A program made the position numbers and the translations under genes. Source: Pseudofabraea citricarpa (lineage: Eukaryota > Ascomycota > Leotiomycetes > Helotiales > Dermateaceae). From it: a stretch of DNA of 64,000 nt. Positions 1-11,023 of this stretch are shown piece by piece. The stretch covers positions 496,001 to 560,000 of the forward strand of contig JAPWGK010000010.1 of assembly GCA_029641185.1 (NCBI GenBank), in the 5' to 3' direction. The notes under the pieces are model-generated. The model saw only the letters and a program-made list of their open reading frames with translations. It had not been told where the DNA came from and ran no database searches. Numbering within the stretch: position 1 is the stretch's first letter; each line of letters opens with the position of its first letter.

Positions 1-3000
1 GAATTGTAAGAAACTCCTCTACTATGAGCGTGTGACCTATATTGCAACAGAGATGTAATGGCGACGTTCCGTTGATGTCCCTCAATGATGCATCAGCCCC
101 AATATTCTTCAAAAGCCGAAAGATTTCAATATTTTCATCAGAACTTCCTCTCCTGCAAATCTGATGCAGGCATCCTTCGCCATAAGTGCTCACTGCTCGT
201 GGATCAGAACCTTTAGATATAAGTAGCTCTATGAATGACTTGGGTCCATTCCCGCAGGCATGAAATAAAGCATCTTCTGCAAAGCAGCTTCTGGCCTGAA
301 CATTCGACCCAGCCTCAACCAAATATTCAGCAATTTCCCAATTTTCTGCATTGATTGATGCAAGGAGTGGTGTGTTTCTTTTCCTATCTTTGGACTCAAT
401 GGGACTCTCGTGGCCAGTACCAGCCGAAGTCTTCGTAGAATCAATTGTGGATACAATAATATCTTCAAACTCGTCAAAATTGGACGTCTTTAGGCTGTTA
501 TTTACCAAAAACTGCAAAGACTTCAAGCGGCCTTTCTTTGCAGCAATGTGCATTGGGGTCTCTATATCCGTATTGCGCGCAAGAATATTAGCGCCGTTTT
601 GAATTAACTTTTCAAATATCGAAGTGTCGTTTTGATAAGCAGCATAGTGCACTGCTTGATGTCCATTTTCATCCTTAGCATTGATATCAACCCCAAGATT
701 GAGTAAGGTCTGTATCATCTCGAGATGGCCATTTTTAATAGCTCTTTGTAGCAAGGTTTCTCCCCTAGGGCCTGCAATATCCAAGTTGGCACCAAGTTCA
801 TGCAGGACATTGACGTTTTCTAGCCTGTTTTTAAAAACTGCCATCCGCAGGGCAGTACTTAAATTCAAATTGCCTTCTGCAAGTGCGATTGCTTTGATGC
901 TACCAGGATCCCCGAACTCTGCGGCGTACTGGAGTGGGTAAAAACCGAGGGAGTCTTGAATGTCCACTTTTGCTCCGCGGTCAAGTAATAATTGAATGAT
1001 CTCAAGTGAGCTTCTAGCCGTCGCGAAATGCAATAAACCTATCTTACGATTATGGCCATCCCATTTTGTAAGCATATTTGGGTTAACTCCAATAGCTAGT
1101 AAGTTCTCGCATACGGACAATTTTTTAGATCTCGCAGCCTGTTTGAATGCCTCAACGAGCTTCTCTTGAACTGTCCCAGTTTGTGGTATCTCATCATCAT
1201 CGAGACGGGCATCGTTATCCTCTTTTCTCTCTGGCCCCTTGTTCAATCCTTGGTTATTGCCACCACCGTCTTGATGTCGATTTACTCGGAATTCCGAAGC
1301 ATGACTTTGTAGTGTTTGACTTAGCACATCATGGCCATAGATAGCAGCAGTCATCCAAGGCTGAAGTCCACTGTCGTCGGTTCTGGTAGGATCTGCTCCA
1401 TAAGCGATCAGAATATTTGCAACCTCCCCAAAACCTTTTCGTGCTGCAATTTGTAATGGTGTCTCTCCATTCTCCCTAACATGTTCAACGACAGCAACTT
1501 TTGGGGGTGTCCCAGATGAGAGTTTAGAAGTGTCAGCTGCCATAAAAGCATCTAGAGCATGCGAAGTACTGCTGTTTCCAAGATTCAAATTCGCCTCGTG
1601 TTCTAGCAACGCTCTGACAATCTCGAGATTATTATTTCTAACCGCGACGTCTAGAGGCGTCTCAAGTTCCTTGTTCTCCGAGCTGGCATCCGCTCTTGAG
1701 TCAAGAAGAGTATTAACGCACTTGATTTTCCCGTACCACACTGCAAGATGCAATGCCGTGGAACCATCATTAGACACTGACTCAATGCTTGGTGATTCGT
1801 CGAAAGCCATTAAATATTGAATGATATCACTGTACCCCTCATAAGCAGCGGTGTGTAGAGGAAGATATCCATCGCTGTTTGCTTGCTGAAGAAGGGTACC
1901 AACCAAGCCTGTAGCTGTTGCTTGTTGCATAATCATTTGTACAATATTGATGTGGCCATTGAAGACAGCGATGAGCAAAGCAGATTCACCACATTCGCTC
2001 GTCAAAGTAATATCTGGCGAAAACTCAAGGATAGTCGAGCAGCCCAGTTCAAATCCACTTGCAGCTATGTAGTGTAATATCGTGAGGCCCTCCGGACTGC
2101 GATCATTGACTTTGGACCCATTATTAAGCAAAAGCTTAATAAGTTTGGCTGCTGCGGCAGGTGAAGTTGAGTTGCATTTCTCTCCAGCAAGTAGTAAAGG
2201 GGTGAGTCCCTCCATAGTACGAAACCCCAAGTCAAAATCTGCTTTCTCGAATAAAACAGATATCAACTGAAGAACCGAATCATCATTGAAATCATTCCCT
2301 TTCCCTTTGCCTTGTACCAGTGACGATAAAATAGTATGGCCATTACAGTCAACATCGTTAAAAGTAGAGCTATCTTCGGGAACTAGTGTTAATATTACAT
2401 CTACTGGCAAATTCGTTGAAGAGATTGCTGAAAAAAATGGCGTTCGGTTATGTTTATCTTTCTTCGATAACATACTTCGATCACCATCTATAAGATATAA
2501 AATTTGATGGAAATAATGGTTGTGAAAATTAGAACCCCTGAATCCAAGTACAAGCTGGTGTAGTAGGCTATTGCCATCATGACATATGACATCGGTACGA
2601 CAATTGAATTGCAGCAAGTCCTGTAAGAGCTCCACTTTTGAATCGGTCTTTTCAGTCATATCTGCGAAAAGGAAGTGGAGTAAAGAGCGGCCATCATCTG
2701 AGAGGTCGAAAACGGCCAACCCCTTGTCAATCAAGGCCGTTGCAATTTCTTTCGAGCCATTCATCACTGCTAAGTGCAGGAGTGTTGCACCATTATATCT
2801 GCTGTTTATATCGATCTTAGGTACCGAGAGAAGATATGCTATGGCTTCTAGACAGTCATTGGATGCTGCCTCCGAAATCGCACTCTTATTATCTCCATCT
2901 CGGCGAATCCTTAAATTCACATTGAATCCAACCTTTAGAAAGGCTGCCAAGACTCCTTCTTCATTTGCTTCTGCTGCTTCTATCCATGCATCTTGAACAA

Positions 3001-6000
3001 CGGTAGAAGCTTCTCTTTCGTCTTGTGGCATCATCGCCAATATGAGTTCAACTATTCCAGCATGCCCATTGAAAGCAGCAGGCACTAGAGCGTCAAGCAA
3101 TGCCGAAACAGGGGTCCTGTCGTCGATAAGTCTTTGAATCAATTGCGTTTGACCCAGCTCGCCGATTTGCTTGATTCTGGTTGTGAACTCTTCTGGGTTG
3201 ATAGTTCTTTGACCAAACATCCATTTCTGTGATACGATACTACTACTCTCCGCATCATCATTCTTTATGATAAAGTCTTCTATTTTCTGTCGTGATAAGT
3301 TATCTAGGTTGGGGTTTACCGCTTCCCAAAGTATGACTTTGAAAAGTTCTATAATACGTGAGAGCTCACTTTCCTCGAAAGCACTTGCATCTTTGCACCA
3401 AAATCGGGACTCCGCGACCGATGATATACCTTCTGCTTCAATAATAGATTCGAGTAATTTCAGGCCCATTTCAGGATAATTGACTAGATAATCTAAGGCA
3501 AGGCTCATTGGTGTTCTGCCCGGTTTACCCCCAGAGCTCTTGAGCTTCGTGAAGTTACATGCGCCGCAATTGAGTAAGAGCTTGACTGTATGAATATTTG
3601 GGCCAGAAACATAGACGCAAGAAATTCGACCAAGACCTCGGATAGCACAAACAAGAGGAGTCCCAAAATCAGCATAATTGAGGTTTTTCTCGACCCCTTG
3701 TTCCACTAGCCATTGACAGATTTTAGTCAGCCCACATGCTGCAGCAATATGGAGTGTTGATGCTTTGCCTAATTCTGTCGGGTTTTCTTTATCTCTCAGC
3801 CGCTCCAACCATAGAATATAGTTCGATGTCTTGGAGGGTTCGAAAAGGCGGCGAGCCAAAAATGACAACTCGTCACTATCGCGATACTTATGAGCATAAA
3901 CTAGCCAATTCATGCAGGCGTGCCTATGCAACAAAAAGTCTTCGGCCAATTCTGATACATCAAAATCAAAATCAAAGGTCTCCAGCCCATATTCTCGTGC
4001 TATCTTCTTGTCCAAAATGTAAGTCAGACAAACTTTACTAAGCACGAGCATGGAGTGACTATCAGACATGTAGTAGAGTTGTAGACCAGGCAGTCCTAGA
4101 AGTTTTTCGTTTATCAAAAATTCCTTGACGGTGAAATGTGAAAGCGAAAAGACCCGAGTTTGTTTGTCTACAGAAACAAGACTGCCACACCAGTAAAGAA
4201 CGTGATCTTCATCTGGAATTACATCCTCGTCCAGTGTATCAGATCCTATGGTGATCGAGATCGCGATCGCCAGTTTGTTCCAGGTCATTGGCTCCCGCCC
4301 GAAAGCTAACCATCTCAAAACCCTCCTGACTAGTTCAGCATCATCTTGAGACTTGTTCACACGACCAATGATCCGCTGGTATGTCTCGAAGAGATCTGCG
4401 GGAAGTTTCTCAAGAGCTTCTAGCCGAGCTTTATCGTTGCGTAAATGGCACAGCTCGTCAATTTGGCATTTCGCCCATTGAAACCTATATTGGTTAACAT
4501 TTGTTGACTGCGTTAATGATGTTGCGGCAGTACTCACATCCCGTTGGCCTTTTCTACAATGGTTGTAATTATTTTTTCTTTCGTCTCTGCACTCCTTAAC
4601 CCGATAGATTTGTCATTGATTCCTTCCTCGAGTTTTGCGGCAACAAAAAGCTCGAGATCATGACCTCGAGCTGCAATCGAGATCTGGTCAAAGCTCTCAA
4701 ATTTGGTCCGAATATCAAACTCGTCCCGACTCGTGTATATGACCTTGATATTTCCGTGTTGGGGTTCGTGCAACGTGGTAAATAAGCCCAAGATCTCCCT
4801 GCGGTCCTCTGGTAAAGAGCATTCATCAATCCCGTCAATAACAATCATGACGCAATCAAAGTGACGTGATAGCTTTCGCAGCAGTTTCGTGATTTCCTTA
4901 TTTTGTAACGGAGCAGGGTTCGGTGTTTTCGAACTGTGATCCTGATAGATTAAATCCAGCTGGGTGAAGGCCTTCGCATTGCAAGCACAAAGCTGTTTGA
5001 TGAGAGATCCTACTATATTAACAAGCATTTGTGTTGGAGTCAGCTTGTACTCGCAGTAATAGTAGATAATAGCATGGTTTTCGTGTTCATGGGTTTCTAG
5101 CCTCAGCTCTTCGATAACGGCGGAACTATGTAATATCAGCACTATAGTTCTCCTGCAACACTCGTGCGATAAGATTTACCTTAAAATTGTCTTTCCTGCT
5201 CCAGCTACGGCATTCTATCAGCACTAAAGTCATCACCAAAGATGTACAAACCTACGTATTCCATAGAGCCATATAGCCGAGTTTGCTTCCTCGCACCATT
5301 TCTTGTATTCCGGGCACTCAAAAAACCAAAGGACAGTATTCGGATGTCGAAGACTTATTGAACTGCGATGCTTTTGATAAGGATCTGCTTTCGAAATCCA
5401 GTCGAACACCTCCCGCCTGTGACTATCTACGAAGTCTCAGCAGGTTGTCTGGGACCTGGCACAGGCACTCAATAAAAAAACTTTACCTTTGATATTTTCG
5501 TTACTATCCTCTGAAAACTTTTGGAGTCGCACCTTAAGTTCCTGGATATCTTGTGTAGCCTTAGCATTGCTTGACAAGGCTTTCAATAATGCCGACCTAG
5601 AACATGTTAGCAGTTGAGCCATGCAAGATGCAAGACGCGGAGGTCTGACATTCCATCAGCATTAAGTGCATTGCTGAGATTTGTTGTGTTGTCCCGGAAT
5701 TTATCAGCATACGCCTTCGTTTCATTCTGCTTGAGAGGCCAGAGCAATTTCCCCTTCAGTGAATTTGAGTCGATTGCATCGAGCTGTTTTTTCAAATCAA
5801 TCAATCCTCTTCGGCATGTTATCAGGTGCTCTGAGTGGCTAAATTCCGCTGTGTCATCTGTATATTACCTCCCATTAGTATAACACATTGCTTTCTGTAA
5901 ACTTAGATTGGACTTGCCTGTATCTTCGTTCGCTCTCAAACATTCTGCTAGGAGTTTAAGCCGGCTAAGTAGTGCATGTAGGCCTTGAATCCGCTCGAGA

Positions 6001-6125
6001 AGATTTTTAATGTCGGATTTCGCATTCTTTGCGGAAGAACAGTATTTGGATGTCTTGACGACAATAATCTCGGTCAGGCTGATAAGGCCGGCGATACCAC
6101 TTGCAATGCCTAACGCTTCTGCCAT
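1..6125 (-). CDS. Giant NLR (STAND) protein: PigL_N-like/NACHT/ankyrin array, 3' end beyond left edge
   Basis: Fungal NLR-type signalling ATPase, probably cytosolic. Exons: complement(<1..4484, 4538..5152, 5180..5204, 5256..5426, 5487..5596, 5650..5848, 5918..6125); phases close at every junction, giving at least 1937 residues, with no stop before the window edge. Residues 1 to ~140 (starting MAEALGIASGIAGLISL) look like the fungal STAND N-terminal domain (PigL_N/Fungal_N type). A WLYGIPGAGKT Walker A lies at about 225-235, a Walker B VIDGIDE at 342-348, and the KANGMFQWAKCQ signature near 440. A winged-helix stretch with SLSHFTVKEFL follows, then roughly 25-29 degenerate ankyrin repeats (LHxAAxxG...LLxxGA) to the edge. 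Such proteins are linked to non-self recognition in fungi; the ligand here is unknown. The ATG at 6125 was chosen because it begins the conserved N-terminal motif. The first intron has a GC donor. Confidence 0.88.
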
Positions 6126-7646
6126 CTTCGCAGTAACTAACTGAAGCAAAAAATCACGATAAAAACTTGACGGTCGCGTATTGATAATAGCTGGCTACTC
6201 TGAGCTCTTGCAATATGATCTCGGGAAAGGACTGAGGATGAAGTTGTTCAACTTGGGTGAGCTGGGACAGGACGAATAAGCCTCGTGAGGCTCGCAGTTT
6301 GACGGAAGACTGCACGGTGTGTAGGGCAGACCACAAGGCTCGCTGACATGCATGTAGACATGCATGTATGCATTGCCGCAATCTCTGGTCCAACGTGGTT
6401 GTCTGGTGGCGAAGCATCCAAATGGCTCCGAGCCATTTCAGCTGAGGGAGGGTTACACAACGAGAAGAAATTGCACGAACAAGACTCAAAAGAGAAACGC
6501 CAAATATTTGACATGGCAGCCCAAGACGTCTAAAATATCTATGATAATACTCTCAGGGTACGATTCCATTAAAATTAAATAAAAAGAACTTTTTAAAGAA
6601 AAGCTTTCTGTGGCCTAATTAATTCAATTATATAAAGATTTGCCGCATGAAATATTCGCTGCCCATCTATTGGGCGATATTACAGATGATAGAGAAGGAC
6701 CGGGGATAGCACACAAATGTTATCAACCAACTATCTTGCACAGAAATTCAAGGCTGTAACCAGAATGGTGGAAGATCTTCCAATATTTGTCTCGGCTGCA
6801 GCTTCGGAATAGTATATTGAGTCGTGAGCCGCCTATCAAATTACTCAAAGACTGCATATCAGTAGCCTCATATTATTTTATTCAATGCGACCATGTTTTC
6901 AACCTTCCAACTTCATTCTAGGTGAGGCTGTCGCTCTGCAGTATGACTGCTGCGCCATATCATACCACGTAGGCTGAGTTTCACATGCTACTTACAGCTT
7001 ATGATTTGTTGTTATATGTATCTCTGAGCCTTGCTCAGTATTTTTATCAGTTTTCATCATTCAAGAGGCATCTGAATGGCGATGGTAATTGAAATCACGC
7101 TCCAAGCTGTCACCAGACTTTCAGACCCCATTTTTGACCTTTTTACTTCTTTCCATTTGCAAGCATAATCACGAATCTCAAGGCTCAAATCAGCCCATCT
7201 AAATCTTCATACTATATGAACGCAAGGCTCTGCGGGGTTCTTAGCCAAGAGCTACAAGGGGTATGGCTCCACGTCAGAAAAAACACGAGACAGACGATCC
7301 CTGGGCAAATCGCGGAGATCCCTAATTTTCGAATGTCAGCAGTATTTTATAAACATAAAAAACATCATATATGTCCAGATTATGCACCATATCTTACTGA
7401 GACGTAGCCCTTACTTGAACAAACAAGCCCTTCTAATTTCTACGGAGATGTATCAGATGAAAGATGGCACATTCTTTAGCTGTCAAAGACGGCCCACCCG
7501 CCGATCGATGACGTCGAGGGCTTGCAGCTAGTCAATGACATCTCAAATGAACAATGCCATCACCATTTATACTTTTGCAACCTTCTCCCAGTGTCTGTGA
7601 AAGGCCTTCGTCGTTTGGATGAGCATCTCATACATCATCGATAATC
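6126..7646. other. Intergenic, divergent promoter region
   Basis: About 1.5 kb between the divergent NLR and DUF3292 genes. Only short ORFs without recognisable motifs are present. A small direct/inverted ACATGCATGTA repeat sits near 6347-6368 (two copies 13 bases apart). Both promoters should lie here. Confidence 0.6.
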
Positions 7647-9809
7647 ATGTCTGCTCCTATTGAAGGGCCCGTCCCGCCGCCGGTTCAAATGCCAAACCCA
7701 AACGCAAATATCAATGTCAACCAAGCTCTCGATGATCATGAAACTCCTGTGAAGATTGAAGCTCACGAAGAAGAGCTTCCCACGGAAAGCCATGCGCTTG
7801 CAAATGCAGATCATGACGAGAAAGGTGCTGCACAGCTTGATCATGGACAGACCGAAGTGAGAGATCTCGGCTGGAACGAGGAGCCAGAAGCTGTCCCTGA
7901 GCTCGTTGGTGGGCTACCAAACGAAGAGTTATGGACTCTGATTCGAAGATTCAACAAGGTAAGACTAAATAAAAGATATTCGAGCTTAAATTCTAACTGG
8001 AAATGATAGCAAATGTACCATGTTAAAGCGCTCCCAGAGCCACCGCTTATGGGTCTCGATCTCAACATTGCCGACGAAGAAGAATTTTCTCCCGACAAAC
8101 TGCGCGCAAATTTCGAACGATTATATATGACTGTGATTATTGGCGTAGTTGGATTTGGCAAGCACATCGCTCGTCTTCGATCATGGCGGGAACGGAATCG
8201 AACAGTCGCTTTTGCAGCTGCATATTTTGTAGCCTGGGCTATCGACTTTCTTGTTCCTACGATTATCACATTCCTCATGGTTCTAATCGTCTATCCACCG
8301 TCAAGAACCTACTGCTTCCCACCAGCTCCGATTGCGTTGATCGATAGTAAAACCGGGGGGATCAAAAAACCTACTGCGGGCGTTCTCGGAAGTGATAACA
8401 GCCTCACAGGAGCGCCAGAGAAACATCAAGGCGAAGCTGTTGAACAAGAAGCAAGTAATTTTGTCAGTAGTTTCACTTCCATCGCAATTAGCAGCGCAGC
8501 CGGAAAACATCCTCAAGGAGATCCCCACCATGGAGAAGAAGGAGCAAGTAGCTTGGAAAGTGCAGCTCCTGATCCAACGAATGTCGCAATGGGCGCAGCC
8601 AATGCAAAAGAACAGACTGAAGGTGGAGAGCCAAATTCAGTCCATGATAAGACGAAAGAGCCAGTGTCGGCAGCAATGTGGACAAAGACTCGTCCTGTCA
8701 TGCACGCCATAGCCGACATTGCTGATGGATGGGAGCGATTCGGCAATGCCCTGTCACCAACGACACCTTTTCCGAAGGAGAATCCTCGAATTAAGCTCGC
8801 TGCTGTACTAGCCCCAGTGCTTCTCGTTTCCATGTTCACTTCCTCATACATGTTCATCAAGATGAACGGACTATTTATCGGAATCGGATTCTTCAGTGAC
8901 CCCCTCATATGGCGTGCTGCTACATACCTGAATCACAAATTTCCTAACTGGCAGAAACTCCTCGAAATTCGCAATACGTTACTTAAAGGTGTACCAACAA
9001 ATGCTCAACTCACTATCACACTCCTCCGAATCGGCGAGGCTAATAAAGCTCCTTTGGTACCACCACCATATAATGGTCCACCGCCTCCAAATGCTGCTCA
9101 CGAGACAGCAGGCCAAGACCTTGAGCATCTTGGTAAGTCTTATACCCCGTTAGGAAGACAAATTGACTGGATCCACTAACAGATATAGAAGGCGTGCCGG
9201 AAGATGAAATGGCTGACGCCATCCACCCCGACGCCACAAGTACTGAAGCTCCACCGCCTGAGAAGAAGAAGCACGGACGCCGGCTTATGGCGTTTGTCAA
9301 ATCCACCACTAAAGGTTCGGTTGAGGGTATTCTCGGTACCGATCGCTTAAAAGCTGCTGCTGGCAGAGAACATGCAAAGAACCGATTAGGTGTTTTGAAG
9401 TCCCCTCTAGATCCCGCTTCGGGACCAGTTGATTTTCCTGCAAGATACAAGGGAAAGAAAGGACATGCATACATCACTACTGAAGCTACAAGTCCGGCTC
9501 TAAGCTGGACGACGGAGAAGGAAGATGTGGATCCTGTATTCTCGATTGCGATATCTGATATTGCTGTACGTTTTGTCACCGACCAGGACGAGTTGCTGCT
9601 AACGTGGAATTTAGGAAATCAAGAAAGTGGGCGGGTTAGGATGGAAAACAAAGCTTGTTGTTGGATGGGCAACATCTCGAGAGATTGCAGATGGAATTCT
9701 CATCGTTGACAAGCAAGGTAATACAAAGCAGCTCACTGCCATTGCGCTTAGAGAAGAACTGTTCAATCGATTGGTGGCTATTGGAGGACAAGTCTGGGAG
9801 GCTTGGTAA
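7647..9809 (+). CDS. DUF3292-type membrane protein
   Basis: Exons 7647..7958, 8010..9132, 9183..9565, 9615..9809; 670 residues. The third exon could instead start at 9189 (a tandem AG acceptor), removing two residues. The acidic, proline-rich N-terminus leads into ELWTLIRRFNKQMYHVK and LDLNIADEEEFSPDKLRAN, the conserved core I associate with the fungal DUF3292 family. A hydrophobic helix follows near residues 170-195 (FLVPTIITFLMVLIVYP), then a variable linker, then a hydrophobic hairpin near 370-400. The C-terminal part (VFSIAISDIA...IKKVGGLGWKTKLVVGWA) resembles a GRAM/PH-like fold, which is inference. Function is unknown; a membrane-anchored lipid- or organelle-related role is possible. 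Confidence 0.82.
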
Positions 9810-9886
9810 TCAGAGTAAGCAACGAACAATTTGAGCCGAATGTAGCAGATGAATTATTGAATATAGCAAATGACAATACCCTTGAA

Positions 9887-11023
9887 TCAAACAAACACCT
9901 CTCTGAAGATCCACGATGCCATATCATCCCTTAATTTTCTTGCTCTCCGTCTCGCAACATACGCCCCCTCGCCCCATGCAGGAAACTGATCAAACCCATG
10001 TCTATGATCCAGAATCTTCTCCCATCTCACCCCATTCTGCTGCCAACATAATTCCGTGCCATTTCTTTCTTCGGTACCATCAGTGCCCAATCTCTCAGCC
10101 AGTCTCTCTACATCCCTGCACATCAAATCCAACTCGCACCCCACCAAGAACACCCTCGGAGGTAATTCCTTCTTCTTCGCAAACGCCACACTAACCAACG
10201 GATCTCTAAGATCTTGTCCCTGAGGAATATATCCCCACGCACACAAGCCCATAATACCCGCGAGGGTATCGAACCCAGAATTTGGCGGTCTCGAAGCGAG
10301 TTGTTCCTTGACAGTCCTCGTATAATCACAAACTGGATACAGGGACAAGACACCCTTGATCAAGCCCGGATGAATCGTATGCATCAATTGAGAGACCGCC
10401 AGAGCCAGATTCCCACCGGCACTTGCGCCGCCAATAACGACGCGCGAGCGATCAATAGGCAACGACACGTCATCGCACAGCTCCTGAATCACGGCCACCA
10501 GATCATTGATCTGGTTCGGAAACCGATGGAAGGGCGTCTTGCGGTACGAAATCGATATCACCATCATGCGGTTCTTGTTGCTGAACCCGTAGCAGAACTC
10601 ATCGTCGAATTGCGCGTCGCAGAATGCGTAGCCCCCGCCGTGGATGTCGATGTATAGCGGCAATGGTGCCTCGCCCGTTTGGTAGTCTGCTGGGATGAAG
10701 ATCCGATGCGTGAGGCTGGGTCGGATACTGTAGGTCTTTAGCAGCGTGGGAGATCCTGATGTGCGCTTGAATGGCTGCTGTGGGAGCAGCGATTGGATGT
10801 AGCGTGTGCGTGTGAGTAGCAGGAAGATGCTCGAGAATGGTTTGAGCGTTATCATCAGCAGGAAGTAGAAGAGGCGGTGCAGGATGTAATCGGATTGTTT
10901 CTGTAATGAGGGGGATTTGAGGGGTTTGTTGGCGTTGGGTGAGGGGAAGGCGGCTGCGACTATGTCTTCCATTGTTGCGGTGGTGATAGAGGTGTTGTTT
11001 GGCTCTCTGGAAGTTCCTCTCAT
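9887..11023 (-). CDS. Alpha/beta hydrolase, hormone-sensitive-lipase (HSL) type esterase
   Basis: Single-exon gene of 378 residues. The HSL-family oxyanion motif HGGG is at 128-131, the nucleophile elbow GASAG has Ser201, and the likely acid and base are Asp299 (in CELDLM) and His342 (in DHRHGFD). Family members hydrolyse short-chain esters or act on acylated metabolites; the substrate here cannot be told. A hydrophobic segment at about 50-70 may anchor the protein to a membrane. A second in-frame Met at residue 18 could be the true start. The gene converges with the DUF3292 gene, with 77 bp between the stops. Confidence 0.85.
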   Translation of the reverse strand: MRGTSREPNNTSITTATMEDIVAAAFPSPNANKPLKSPSLQKQSDYILHRLFYFLLMITLKPFSSIFLLLTRTRYIQSLLPQQPFKRTSGSPTLLKTYSIRPSLTHRIFIPADYQTGEAPLPLYIDIHGGGYAFCDAQFDDEFCYGFSNKNRMMVISISYRKTPFHRFPNQINDLVAVIQELCDDVSLPIDRSRVVIGGASAGGNLALAVSQLMHTIHPGLIKGVLSLYPVCDYTRTVKEQLASRPPNSGFDTLAGIMGLCAWGYIPQGQDLRDPLVSVAFAKKKELPPRVFLVGCELDLMCRDVERLAERLGTDGTEERNGTELCWQQNGVRWEKILDHRHGFDQFPAWGEGAYVARRRARKLRDDMASWIFREVFV

